Source of the DNA: an uncultured Ellagibacter sp.
GTDB taxonomy: Bacteria > Actinomycetota > Coriobacteriia > Coriobacteriales > Eggerthellaceae
Direction of reading: 5' to 3'
Length of the DNA: 30,842 bases
Assembly: GCF_934643285.1 (NCBI RefSeq)
Contig: NZ_CAKUBT010000020.1
Location: 1-30,842 of the forward strand
This document shows positions 1-10,490 of this stretch, piece by piece. Position 1 is the stretch's first letter. Every line of letters begins with the position of its first letter. The notes beneath the pieces are model-generated. The model worked only from the letters and a program-made list of their open reading frames with translations. It was not told where the DNA came from and did no database searches. The translations under genes and the position numbers were made by a program.

Positions 1-5
1 ACACC

Positions 6-926
6 TTATCCTCGTCTGTATACAATGCAGCCTCCGCTCCGACCGGTTCGACCGGTCCAACTTTTTGCCGCAGTGCCCAACTGGCTCGACATTGCAAGCG
101 GAGCCAAGCCCAGCGCCGCGATGCCGAAGAGAACGTACTGGATCAAATTGAGCGTCACGCGTTCTTTGAACCGCAGTCCATAAAGCAGGATGAAAACGCC
201 CGACAGCATGGCCCCGAGCCATATGAACTCCGAAGACATGCCCTCTTGACCGCCATTCAGGCATACGAACAGGGCAAACGAGAACGTGATGCTGTAACAG
301 AGCATCTGCATAAGGGGGAATAGGAAAGCTTTTCTCGGTATCTTTCGTTCAGGAGAAGGCCCAAGGATTCCACTCGGGACAACCTCCTCGTCAGCCTTTG
401 CAAGCTCCTCGGGTCCCCCCTCCCCTATGCAAAGGGCCAGGTCTTTTTGCTTGCATCCGACAATTGAGAGCCAGTATGCGAGAACCGGGAGCACGAGAAC
501 GGAAATGATTGCCGGCAAGGACTGCCCTGGCTGCATGCACGCAAAGGTCGCAATGGAGCAGCTCAGCAGCGTCGAAAACGCGAGGAGTAGAAAGGCGCTC
601 TCGGGCTTGATACGAAAAACGCCGTAGACCATATGAATCAAGATGAAAGCCGCACCGCAGCCGAACAGAAACCACAACGCATAGTGGATGGAGTACGGAA
701 GCGAGCCCCCTACGGGAAAAGCAAGCAGCAAAGCACTTATCCCAGCCATCGGCGACAAGACGAACGGAAGAACCATGAGAACAGGCCCGTCGAACACTTT
801 GCCCTTGCCGGAGCGCATTACGAGAAACCAGACGACAAGCATGACCGCCGAGCCGAGCAGGGAACATCCTTTCAGCCTGAACGCCAACGGCTCCTCGACC
901 ACGACCGAGGAGCTCCAGTACGCCAA
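6..926 (-). CDS. Truncated multi-pass membrane protein, LuxR-sensor-like
   Basis: The 306-residue product has about eight hydrophobic segments: roughly residues 22-38, 48-68, 80-104, 110-130, 137-155, 200-222, 234-252 and 258-280. A charged cytoplasmic stretch sits near 160-198. The pattern resembles the membrane half of the LuxR-type regulators that are abundant in Eggerthellaceae, but no C-terminal helix-turn-helix is present. The last 25 or so residues are Gly/Ser/Arg-rich and unlike a membrane protein; they are encoded by a ccggt-rich stretch close to the window edge. It therefore looks cut off at the 3' end, either by rearrangement or by assembly. The start is the TTG at 924-926, 15 nt after the clpC stop and in the same frame as clpC; no good ribosome site is visible, so the N-terminus is uncertain and may also be truncated. 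Family assignment is inference. Confidence 0.5.
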   Translation of the reverse strand: MAYWSSSVVVEEPLAFRLKGCSLLGSAVMLVVWFLVMRSGKGKVFDGPVLMVLPFVLSPMAGISALLLAFPVGGSLPYSIHYALWFLFGCGAAFILIHMVYGVFRIKPESAFLLLAFSTLLSCSIATFACMQPGQSLPAIISVLVLPVLAYWLSIVGCKQKDLALCIGEGGPEELAKADEEVVPSGILGPSPERKIPRKAFLFPLMQMLCYSITFSFALFVCLNGGQEGMSSEFIWLGAMLSGVFILLYGLRFKERVTLNLIQYVLFGIAALGLAPLAMSSQLGTAAKSWTGRTGRSGGCIVYRRG

Positions 927-941
927 AAAGACCGACGCCCG

Positions 942-3524
<2,583 letters not shown>

Positions 3525-3565
3525 GTATCCTCGTTTCTCACAAGGTCGTTTGTTTGCGATTCATA

Positions 3566-3592
3566 CTAGCACTCTTGTCAAGTGAGTGCTAA
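3566..3592 (-). promoter_or_regulatory. CIRCE operator (HrcA site) upstream of clpC
   Basis: The arms CTAGCACTC (3566-3574) and GAGTGCTAA (3584-3592) are separated by exactly 9 nt. The consensus is TTAGCACTC-N9-GAGTGCTAA, so only one base of 18 differs. On the minus strand a TTGACA hexamer lies inside the spacer and TATGAA follows the operator. The exact -10 is unclear, because TTGACA and TATGAA are only 10 nt apart. The position 42 bp before the clpC start fits repression by HrcA. Confidence 0.92.
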
Positions 3593-3710
3593 TGCAGAGA
3601 AAGTCCGTATACATAATACAGAAAGCAGCCCGAAGCAAATCAACAAGACCCAAACAAATCGAAGGCGGTTCGGATGCATCAAGGACGCATGACGGGCTGC
3701 CCATGATACG

Positions 3711-3750
3711 AAGAAGGCCGCCCGGACATTTGCCCAGACGGCCCTTCAAG
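3711..3750 (-). terminator. Rho-independent-like terminator after lysS
   Basis: On the minus strand a GC-rich stem with a few G-U pairs and one bulge (arms about 3733-3747 and 3711-3726, short AAAT-containing loop) is followed by TTCTT. It lies about 20 nt after the lysS stop. Confidence 0.75.
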
Positions 3751-3771
3751 ACTATGCGATCCGATAAACGC

Positions 3772-5745
3772 TTAGTACAGCTTCGCACCTGCGGGGATGC
3801 GGTCGCTCACCATGAGCAGGTTCAGGCGCTCCTCGGTGGCGTCGCCTTCGACCTTCTCCTCGTGCACGGCGGAAAGCAGCATGCCGCAGGACTCGATGCC
3901 CATCATCTTGCGCGGCGGCAGGTTGACGATCGCGATGAGCGTCTTGCCTACGAGCTCCTCGGGCTCGTAGTACGCATGGATGCCGGACAGGATGACGCGG
4001 TCGTCGCCCGTGCCGTCGTCGAGCGTGAACTGCAGCAGCTTCTTGGACTTGGGCACGGCCACGCATTCCTTCACCTTCACGGCGCGGAAGTCGGACTTGC
4101 TGAAGGTGTCGAAATCGACCTGCTCCTCGAACAGCGGCTCGATGACCACCTTCGAGAAGTCGATTGGCTCGGGTTCGGATGCCGCCTCGGCAGCCTCCGC
4201 CTTCGCAGCGCGCGCCGCCGCGGCAGCTGCTGCCGCCTTTCCGCTCGCAGGTGTCTCGTCCTTCATATGCGGGAAAAGCAGCACGTCGCGGATGGTGGCG
4301 GAGTCGGTGAGCAGCATCGTCAAGCGATCGATGCCCACGCCCACGCCGCCCGCCGGCGGCATGCCGTACTCGAGCGCGCGGATGTAGTCGGCGTCGTAGC
4401 CCATGGCCTCGTCGTCGCCCATATCCTTCGCCTCGACCTGGGCGCGGAAGCGCTCGGCCTGATCGACCGGGTCGTTCAGCTCGTTGAAGGCGTTCGCGTA
4501 CTCGTGTCCGCAGATGAACAGCTCGAAGCGCTCGGTGAGCTCGGGGTTGTCAGCCTTCTTCTTGGCGAGCGGGGAAATCTCGAGCGGATGATCGCACACG
4601 AAGGTGGGCTGCACGAGCTTCTCCTCGGCTACGGCCTCGAAGATCTCGCTGATGAGCTTGCCCTTGCCCCATGCGTCTTCTGCATGCCCGCCGTTTTTCT
4701 CCAGGATGGCGACGAGCTCCTCGCGCGTGCGATCGAAGGACACTTTCTCGCCCGCGTGCTCACTTGCGAGCTCCATCATGGTCGCGCGGCGCCATTCGCC
4801 CGACAGGTCGATCTCGGTGCCCTGGTAGGTGACCTGCAGCGTACCGCACGCCTCCATGGCGGCGGCCTGGATGAAGCCCTGCGTGAGGTCCATCATGCCG
4901 TCAAGGTCGGAGAACGCCTGGTAGGCCTCCATCGTGGTGAACTCGGGGTTGTGGTATGGGTCCATGCCCTCGTTGCGGAACTGGCGGCCAATTTCGAAGA
5001 CCTTCTCGAAACCGCCCACGAGCAGGCGCTTCAGGGGAAGCTCGGTCGCGATGCGCAGGAAGTAGTCGCGGTCGAGCGCGTTGAAGTGCGTGACGAACGG
5101 CTTTGCGTTCGCGCCGCCCAAGATAGGATGCAGAAACGGCGTTTCGACCTCGTAGAAGCCCTGCTGCTCCATGTAGCGGCGGATGGCTGCCACGATCTTG
5201 AAACGCTTCTCGAACGTGCTCTTGACCTCGGGGTTCATGACAAGATCGACGTAGCGCTGACGATAGCGCGTCTCCTTGTCGGCCAGGCCGTGGAATTTCT
5301 CCGGCAGCGGGCGCAGCGACTTGGACAGAAGCTCGTAGCCCGTGACGGCGACGGAAAGCTGGCCGCGTTTCGTGCGCATCATGGTGCCGTGCACGCCGAT
5401 CCAGTCACCCACGTCGAGATCTTTCATCGCGGCGAAGACTTCCTCGCCGAGCGCGTTGATGCGGCAGAACAGCTGGATGTCGCCCGTCGCGTCGCGCAGC
5501 TCGAAGAACGCGATCTTGCCCTGAACGCGCTTGGCCATGATGCGGCCCGCCACGTCGACTTCGTCCTCGGTGGAGGCGCCGTCTTCGAGCGAGGCGTACT
5601 TCTCGTCGAGGTCGGTCAGGTGATGCGTGTAGTGGAACGCGTGGCCGTAGGGGTTCTCCCCCGCCTCGATAAGCGCCGCGCGCTTCGCCTTGCGAACCTC
5701 GATCGGGTCGTCTTCGATTACTTGCTTGGTAGTTTCGTCAGCCAT
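3772..5745 (-). CDS. lysS: Lysyl-tRNA synthetase (class II) with C-terminal Trbp111-like tRNA-binding domain
   Basis: The enzyme charges tRNA-Lys with lysine. Residues 1-500 are an ordinary class II LysRS: an OB-fold anticodon domain at about 64-145, motif 2 around FEIGRQFRNEG at 250-260, and motif 3 around GVGVGIDRL at 467-475. It then departs from the usual length of about 500. An Ala/Glu-rich linker (about 499-526) leads to a domain at about 545-657 containing SDFRAVKV, LLQFTLDDG, ILSGIH and NLPPRKMMGIESCGM. These are the hallmarks of the Trbp111/EMAPII OB-fold found at the C-terminus of MetRS. The fusion is in one uninterrupted frame. It lies 7 bp downstream of greA, so the two are probably co-transcribed. 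The synthetase call is certain; the appended domain is assigned by motif recognition. Confidence 0.97.
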   Translation of the reverse strand: MADETTKQVIEDDPIEVRKAKRAALIEAGENPYGHAFHYTHHLTDLDEKYASLEDGASTEDEVDVAGRIMAKRVQGKIAFFELRDATGDIQLFCRINALGEEVFAAMKDLDVGDWIGVHGTMMRTKRGQLSVAVTGYELLSKSLRPLPEKFHGLADKETRYRQRYVDLVMNPEVKSTFEKRFKIVAAIRRYMEQQGFYEVETPFLHPILGGANAKPFVTHFNALDRDYFLRIATELPLKRLLVGGFEKVFEIGRQFRNEGMDPYHNPEFTTMEAYQAFSDLDGMMDLTQGFIQAAAMEACGTLQVTYQGTEIDLSGEWRRATMMELASEHAGEKVSFDRTREELVAILEKNGGHAEDAWGKGKLISEIFEAVAEEKLVQPTFVCDHPLEISPLAKKKADNPELTERFELFICGHEYANAFNELNDPVDQAERFRAQVEAKDMGDDEAMGYDADYIRALEYGMPPAGGVGVGIDRLTMLLTDSATIRDVLLFPHMKDETPASGKAAAAAAAARAAKAEAAEAASEPEPIDFSKVVIEPLFEEQVDFDTFSKSDFRAVKVKECVAVPKSKKLLQFTLDDGTGDDRVILSGIHAYYEPEELVGKTLIAIVNLPPRKMMGIESCGMLLSAVHEEKVEGDATEERLNLLMVSDRIPAGAKLY

Positions 5746-5752
5746 GCTAATC

Positions 5753-6223
5753 CTAGTGCTCGATCTTGAGGATTGTCATCTTGATGACGCGGCCAGTGGG
5801 GCCGGTGGTCTCGATCTCGTCGCCCTTCTTGTTGCCGAGAAGCGCCGCGCCCACGGGGGACTCGTTGGAGATCTTGCCGGCGGCCACGTCGGCCTCGGCG
5901 CCGCCCACGATGGTGAAGACGCGCTCGCGTCCGCCCATGTCAACGGTGACGGTGGAGCCGATGGTCACCTTCGAGGAGCGCTTCGGCGCCTCGACGACGG
6001 TCGCCTCGGAGAGGATGCGGCCGATCTCGGCGATGCGGGCTTCCATCATGCCCTGCTCGTTTTTCGCGTCGTCGTACTCGGAGTTCTCGGAGATATCGCC
6101 GAACTCGCGGGCGACCTTGATGCGCTCGCCTACTTCGGCGCGCTTCTCGGTCTCGAGGTAGTGAAGCTCCTCTTCAAGCTTCTGGCGGCCCTCCGGCGTC
6201 AGGATGTAGTTGCTGTCTGCCAT
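5753..6223 (-). CDS. greA: Transcription elongation factor GreA
   Basis: GreA rescues backtracked RNA polymerase by stimulating transcript cleavage. The 156-residue protein has the N-terminal antiparallel coiled coil with the GDISENSEYDDAK motif, whose acidic tip residues D and E coordinate the catalytic Mg2+. A C-terminal FKBP-like domain contains ISNESPVGAALLG. The length matches the family (about 158). A longer frame opens at 6292, but the ATG at 6221-6223 is chosen because it starts at the family N-terminus (MADSNYILTPEG) and is preceded by GAAGGGA at good spacing. lysS follows 7 bp later. Confidence 0.96.
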   Translation of the reverse strand: MADSNYILTPEGRQKLEEELHYLETEKRAEVGERIKVAREFGDISENSEYDDAKNEQGMMEARIAEIGRILSEATVVEAPKRSSKVTIGSTVTVDMGGRERVFTIVGGAEADVAAGKISNESPVGAALLGNKKGDEIETTGPTGRVIKMTILKIEH

Positions 6224-6311
6224 GGTCAGTCCCTTCAAAAACACGAAGCGGCGCATCGTTGGATGCACCGTTTTCCCACTCAATCCCGCCATTTGGGATT
6301 AAACATACGAA

Positions 6312-6345
6312 TGCGGCGCACGCTTACACCACCGCGCGCGCCGCA
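6312..6345. other. Strong intergenic hairpin between tatA and greA
   Basis: The arms TGCGGCGCACGC (6312-6323) and GCGCGCGCCGCA (6334-6345) match at 11 of 12 positions around a 10-nt loop. There is no U-tract after it on the minus strand; the T-run precedes the stem. It may end or attenuate tatA transcripts or protect a 3' end, but it is not a canonical terminator. Confidence 0.55.
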
Positions 6346-6370
6346 AAAAACCATCGATGTAGATGGGCTT

Positions 6371-6634
6371 TTACTCGCTCTTCTTCTTGACCGTCTTCTT
6401 CACGGTCTTCTTTGCGGGCGCTTCTTCCTCTTCGACTTCCTCGACTTCTTCCTCGTCTTCAGCCTCTTCGATTTCCTTCTTGTCCTTCTTGCCGGCGCCC
6501 ATGCCGTCGCGCAGGTTCTTCACAGTCTTGCCGAGAGCACTGCCGAGCTTCGGGAGATTCTTCGGCCCGAAGATGAGCAGGATGACTGCAAGGATGATGA
6601 GCAATTCCGGAGTGCCCATGCCAAAGATCTTCAT
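6371..6634 (-). CDS. tatA: Twin-arginine translocase subunit, TatA/TatB family
   Basis: This 87-residue protein would form the oligomeric pore component of the Tat pathway for folded proteins. One N-terminal membrane helix (about residues 8-24) is followed by the FGPKNLPKLG hinge and an amphipathic helix with GKTVKNLRDG. It ends in a long Glu-rich then Lys-rich tail (about 45-87). The tail is more acidic than usual for TatA, so a TatB-like role cannot be excluded. The start is the ATG at 6632-6634, preceded by GGAGG 5 nt upstream; the longer frame beginning at a TTG merely reads through this ribosome site. No tatC is in the window. Confidence 0.9.
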   Translation of the reverse strand: MKIFGMGTPELLIILAVILLIFGPKNLPKLGSALGKTVKNLRDGMGAGKKDKKEIEEAEDEEEVEEVEEEEAPAKKTVKKTVKKKSE

Positions 6635-6775
6635 ACATTCCTCCAAATACGTTCCGTTACGCGACGAAGCCGCCGTTGGATGCAGTGTTCGCGCTGAGCA
6701 GAAAGGGTATCACAACTGGGGAATAACGGCGCAGATGGACAGAATTAACATATGCGAAACAACCCGCAGAAAAGA

Positions 6776-6807
6776 AAAACGGCGGCCTCCGAAGAGACCA
6801 CCGTTTC
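6776..6807 (-). terminator. Terminator downstream of tRNA-Pro
   Basis: On the minus strand the stem AACGGTGGTCTC / GAGGCCGCCGTT closes on a TTCG tetraloop and is followed by TTTTTCTTTTC. This is a textbook rho-independent terminator, 9 nt beyond the tRNA 3' end. Confidence 0.92.
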
Positions 6808-6815
6808 GAATTCGA

Positions 6816-6892
6816 TGGTCGGGATGACAGGATTTGAACCTGCGGCCTCTGCGTCCCGAACGCAGCGCTCTACCAAGCTGAGCCACATCCCG
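6816..6892 (-). tRNA. tRNA-Pro (anticodon CGG)
   Basis: The 77-nt cloverleaf includes an encoded CCA. The acceptor stem is CGGGATG / CATCCCG. The D-arm is GCTCAGCTTGGTAGAGC. The anticodon stem CTGCG/CGCAG encloses TTCGGGA, giving CGG at positions 34-36 to read codon CCG. The T-arm has GGTTCGAATCC. A strong terminator follows directly. Confidence 0.97.
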
Positions 6893-6995
6893 AAGTGCTG
6901 TTTGCGACAGCAAACGATATATTACCATAACGATTCCGCTTGGCAAGCCCCAATTTCGAGAGAGTTAGCGCGAAGTTGAAGAAGGTGCACTTCCC

Positions 6996-7037
6996 AACCC
7001 TTACCTTACCCTGCCGAACCCTTGCCCTACCCTGCCC
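6996..7037 (-). repeat. Two 21-bp tandem units with a G-quadruplex motif
   Basis: Units at 6996-7016 and 7017-7037 match at 18 of 21 positions. On the minus (sense) strand the proximal unit reads GGG-CA-GGG-TA-GGG-CAA-GGG (7037 down to 7019), a G3 quadruplex pattern with 2-3 nt loops. It begins immediately after the thioesterase stop codon. Confidence 0.8.
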
Positions 7038-7472
7038 TTACCGGAAGATGTTCGGGGAACTCGCAAGGTGCGGGTTGTCCGCCGCGGCCTTCTGCGGCAC
7101 GATCATGCACATGATGGTGCCCTCCGAAATGACGTCGCCCGCATCGTCGCGCGCACATACGTTCCAGAACAGCTTGCGGTAACCCTTCGAGCTTTTCTCC
7201 TCGCGGTCGAGCGTGGCTTCGCCATGCAGCGTGCCGTCGGTGCCGCTCTTGCGATGCGTGACGTTCACGTTCACCCCGAAGGACAGCTCGCACGACACAT
7301 CGGTTTGAAGCCCAGTACCGAGGCTTGCCGCCGCTTCGAGCAGCGTGATCGTAGCACCCCCGTGCACAAAGCCGAACGGCTGGCGAATGGCATCGGTGAT
7401 GGGAAGCTCGGCCCGCACGTACGTGCCGCTCGCCTCGGGAAAGGTGATTCCCAGCAGTTCGTTAAAGCTCAC
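7038..7472 (-). CDS. Hotdog-fold acyl-CoA thioesterase, PaaI/YdiI family
   Basis: The 144-residue product is a typical single hotdog domain. It carries the family GFVHGGATITLLE motif: H37-G-G with the presumed catalytic acid E46. Such enzymes hydrolyse aryl- or hydroxynaphthoyl-CoA thioesters; PaaI (phenylacetate) and MenI/YdiI (menaquinone) are the best-known members, and the sequence alone does not choose between them. The start is the GTG at 7470-7472, with AAGGAG about 10 nt upstream. It is the last gene in the minus-strand run after the flippase-like protein and is followed at once by a G-rich tandem repeat. Confidence 0.85.
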   Translation of the reverse strand: MSFNELLGITFPEASGTYVRAELPITDAIRQPFGFVHGGATITLLEAAASLGTGLQTDVSCELSFGVNVNVTHRKSGTDGTLHGEATLDREEKSSKGYRKLFWNVCARDDAGDVISEGTIMCMIVPQKAAADNPHLASSPNIFR

Positions 7473-7594
7473 GAAAGCGAATCTCCTTAGGTTGCTTGCA
7501 GATGGGGCGCCTGAGGCAGGACGGGAGTCGTCAGCGAAACGGGGCCGGGCGGCTCGGGCGGCTTCCCCGCGACCACCGTCTCGCTCGCGTACGA

Positions 7595-8770
7595 CTATCT
7601 CCCTCGAGAGGGGCGGTCGGTGCCGCCGCGGCGCTTGCGGGGCTCCTCGCGCTCGGGCACAGGGGGAATGGCGCCGGTGCCCGCCTGCACCATCGCGTCG
7701 ATTTCCTTCGCCATCTTGTCGGCGCCTTCCAGACGGTTCTTCTCGGTGCCTTCCATGGCCTTCTTGCCCTCGCCTTGGAAGGTCTTCGTGCGCTGGATGA
7801 GGATGGCGCCGATCAAAAACGGCATCCAGAACACGATGCCACGATACACAAGCCCGATCGCCGTGCCCGCTGCGGCCGTCTCGCCGAACATCGTAAACGC
7901 CACGACCACCGCGGCCTCCACGACGCCGACGCCCTGCGGCGTGATCGAGATCATAGCGAACAGCGTCGCCACCACATAACCGCAGATGAGAACCTCAGGG
8001 CTCGTCACACCGAACGCCACACCCACGAGCGCGAAGCAGCTCAGCTCGCACGTCGACGCGATAAGAGAGCAGCCGTAGGCCTTGAGCGTCGGCTTCGGGC
8101 TGTGGCCGATCAGGCCCGCCGCCTCGGAAAACGTGGAGGCGATGTTCTCGACCCAGGGTTTGAGGGGCGGCTTCTTGAACAGGCCGCGGATGCGGTTCAC
8201 CAGCCGCTCGATGGGGCGCAGGATCTTCAGCATGAGCGCTGGGCGCTTGCGGCCCAAGACGAGCACGCCGATCATGCAGCCCACAAGCAGCATCACCACC
8301 ATGCCCAAAAGGAACCACACGGGGGAAAGGCCCACCGTGACCAACAGGATAAGGAACGCCAAGATCATGATGGTGCAGAAGGCGCCGTCGATCGTGATCT
8401 GCATGAGCAGAGCCGCCGACGTGGCCTTGCCGGGCGAAATCCCGCGGCGACGCGCGTCGTCGACCACGAGCGTAGTGCCCGCCAGATTGAGCGACGGCGC
8501 GATCGTGTTCATGAAGAAGGTGCCGAACACGAGCGGCAACGTGGTGCGCGGCGCCATATGCTCCCCCACCGCGCGGAAGCACGACGAGTACGCGAAGCTC
8601 TGCGAGACGTACTTGCACAGCTGGGTGAGAATGGCCGCGACGAGCGGGATCGTGGAGCCGCGCTGCATGGTCTCGGCGAGTTCGGCCAGCTGGTCGCCCC
8701 GCAAGAACACCACCGCCAAAACGATGATGAGCACGAGGCCGACCAGCAGATTTCTGATGCTGAACTTCAC
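7595..8770 (-). CDS. Flippase-like integral membrane protein (LPG synthase TM / UPF0104 family)
   Basis: The 391-residue protein has about eight or nine membrane helices. It carries family landmarks such as the NTIAPSLNLAGTTLVVDDARRRG segment near residues 88-110 and ITPQGVGVVEAAVV near 295-308. This matches the transmembrane domain of lysylphosphatidylglycerol synthases (PF03706/TIGR00374) without the catalytic aminoacyl-transfer domain. Related stand-alone proteins are thought to flip or process lipid-linked molecules; the substrate here is unknown. A charged, Pro/Arg-rich tail follows the last helix. The start is the GTG at 8768-8770, 21 bp after the purH stop, with a weak ribosome site, so it is probably the distal part of the purine operon. 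Confidence 0.8.
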   Translation of the reverse strand: MKFSIRNLLVGLVLIIVLAVVFLRGDQLAELAETMQRGSTIPLVAAILTQLCKYVSQSFAYSSCFRAVGEHMAPRTTLPLVFGTFFMNTIAPSLNLAGTTLVVDDARRRGISPGKATSAALLMQITIDGAFCTIMILAFLILLVTVGLSPVWFLLGMVVMLLVGCMIGVLVLGRKRPALMLKILRPIERLVNRIRGLFKKPPLKPWVENIASTFSEAAGLIGHSPKPTLKAYGCSLIASTCELSCFALVGVAFGVTSPEVLICGYVVATLFAMISITPQGVGVVEAAVVVAFTMFGETAAAGTAIGLVYRGIVFWMPFLIGAILIQRTKTFQGEGKKAMEGTEKNRLEGADKMAKEIDAMVQAGTGAIPPVPEREEPRKRRGGTDRPSRGR

Positions 8771-8791
8771 AGTTGAGGTTCGTCCCTGTCC

Positions 8792-10402
8792 CTAGTGGCG
8801 GAAGTGGCGATGGCCGGTGAAGACCATGGCGATGCCATGCTCGTTGGCGGCCTGGATGCACTCCTCGTCGCGGATGGAGCCGCCCGGCTGGATGATGGCG
8901 GTCACGCCCCACTCAGACAGCGTGTCCACATTGTCGCGGAAGGGGAAGAACGCGTCGGACGCGCACACCAGCCCCTCGGCCGGCACGCCCATGCGATCGC
9001 ACGCCTCGTGGGCGCGCTTGCACGCGATGAGTGCGGAGTCGACGCGGTTCGGCTGGCCGGGGCCCATGCCGATGCCCGCATGGTCGCGCGACACGAGGAT
9101 GGCGTTGCTCTTCACGCCCTTGCACACGCGCCACGCGAAGAGCAGCTCGTGCATCTCCTCGTCGGTCGGCTTGCGGTCGGTGGGCACCGTGAAGGTGGCG
9201 GGGTCTTCGGCGACGCGGTCGACGTCCTGCACGAGGATGCCGCCGTCGACCGAGCGGAACTCGAGCGCGGAAGGCGCGTCGACGCCGCCGGTGGCGAGCA
9301 CGCGCAGGTTCTTCTTCTGCTGCAGAAGCTCGAGCGCGTCAGGCGCGAACGAGGGCGCGATAAGCACTTCCACGAAGAGATGGTTCTCGTTGATGTGATC
9401 GACCACATCCTTCGTGACCTCGCGGTTTGCCGCGATGATTCCACCGTAGGCGCTCTTCGGGTCGCACGCGAAGGCCTTGTCGAAGGCCGCAACCACGCTT
9501 GCGGCAGTGGCCGATCCGCACGGATTCTGATGCTTCAAGATGACCACGGCGGGCTCGTCGAACTCGCGCACGAGCGACCAGCAGGCGTCGGTGTCGAGGA
9601 TGTTGTTGTAGGAAAGCTCCTTGCCGTTGAGCTGCTCGGCGTTCACGAGGCTGTGCTCGCTCTCGAAGTCGGGCAGACGGTAGAAGGCGGCTTCCTGATG
9701 CGGGTTCTCGCCGTAGCGCAGCCCCTGCTGCTTGACCATGTACAGGTCGTAGTAGTCGGGGAACTCGCCTTCGCCCTCGGCCTCGAGGGAGTCGTCCTCC
9801 TCGGCGAGCTGTTCGAACATCCAGTCGGCGATGGCCCCGTCGTAGGAGCTCGTGGTCTCAAACACGTTCAAGGCCAGACGGGCGCGGGTCGAGCGCTTCG
9901 TGGCGCCGTCGTTTTCGCGCATCTCGGCCAGGATGTCGTCGTAGCTTTCGGGGTCGGTGACCACGGCCACGCTCTCGAAGTTCTTCGCGGCGCTGCGCAG
10001 CATCGACGGGCCGCCGATGTCGATGTTCTCGATGCAGGTGCCGAAATCGGCGCCGGATTCCACCGTCTTCTCGAAGGCGTACAGGTTCACGACGACCATG
10101 TCGATCATCTGGATGCCGTGCTCGGCGGCTTCTGCCATGTGCTGGGGGTTGTCGCGCTTCGCCAAAAGCCCGCCGTGCACCATCGGGTGCAGCGTCTTCA
10201 CGCGGCCGTCCATCATCTCGGGAAAATTCGTCACCTCGTCGATGGGGGTCACCGGAACGCCCGCCTCGGCGATGACCTTCGCGGTACCGCCCGTCGAGAT
10301 GATTTCCGCGCCGAACTCATCGTGCAGCGCACGCGCGAAGTCGACGACGCCCGTCTTGTCGGTCACCGACATGAGGACGCGTTTGATTTTGGGATCAGCC
10401 AT
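8792..10402 (-). CDS. purH: Bifunctional AICAR formyltransferase / IMP cyclohydrolase
   Basis: PurH performs the last two steps of IMP synthesis: formylation of AICAR and ring closure. The 536-residue length fits the family. The N-terminal MGS-like cyclohydrolase domain shows SVTDKTGVVDFA, STGGTAKVI and DGRVKTLHP. The C-terminal transformylase domain shows LRYGENPHQ and the catalytic Lys-His in LKHQNPCG. The ATG is preceded by AGAGGAG at good spacing. An acidic insertion near residues 215-228 is a minor variation. It lies downstream of purN and the XdhC-like gene in the same direction, and a hairpin in the 88-bp gap upstream may tune expression. Confidence 0.97.
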   Translation of the reverse strand: MADPKIKRVLMSVTDKTGVVDFARALHDEFGAEIISTGGTAKVIAEAGVPVTPIDEVTNFPEMMDGRVKTLHPMVHGGLLAKRDNPQHMAEAAEHGIQMIDMVVVNLYAFEKTVESGADFGTCIENIDIGGPSMLRSAAKNFESVAVVTDPESYDDILAEMRENDGATKRSTRARLALNVFETTSSYDGAIADWMFEQLAEEDDSLEAEGEGEFPDYYDLYMVKQQGLRYGENPHQEAAFYRLPDFESEHSLVNAEQLNGKELSYNNILDTDACWSLVREFDEPAVVILKHQNPCGSATAASVVAAFDKAFACDPKSAYGGIIAANREVTKDVVDHINENHLFVEVLIAPSFAPDALELLQQKKNLRVLATGGVDAPSALEFRSVDGGILVQDVDRVAEDPATFTVPTDRKPTDEEMHELLFAWRVCKGVKSNAILVSRDHAGIGMGPGQPNRVDSALIACKRAHEACDRMGVPAEGLVCASDAFFPFRDNVDTLSEWGVTAIIQPGGSIRDEECIQAANEHGIAMVFTGHRHFRH

Positions 10403-10437
10403 GTATGTTCTCCTCTCAAGAGTTGGAACTTATTCAG

Positions 10438-10466
10438 GGTGCGCGGCCCTACGCCCACCGCGCACC
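10438..10466 (-). other. Intercistronic hairpin before purH
   Basis: Perfect 9-bp arms GGTGCGCGG (10438-10446) and CCGCGCACC (10458-10466) enclose an 11-nt loop, 36 nt before the purH ATG. There is no U-tract. It could be a processing or stability element or an attenuator between the XdhC-like gene and purH. Confidence 0.6.
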
Positions 10467-10490
10467 TCGCGCAAGCCAGGAAAGCGGTCG

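Noticed and set aside
3586..5769. 727-codon plus-strand open frame opposite lysS
   Set aside because: It is antisense to lysS, has no ribosome site and no recognisable protein; the long frame reflects third-position GC bias.
6710..6946. Small frame across the tRNA gene
   Set aside because: It overlaps tRNA-Pro and its terminator; translations of tRNA genes commonly give such spurious frames.
7496..8776. 426-codon plus-strand frame opposite the flippase-like gene
   Set aside because: The sense strand encodes a clear membrane protein; this frame is His/Arg/Asp-rich shadow sequence.
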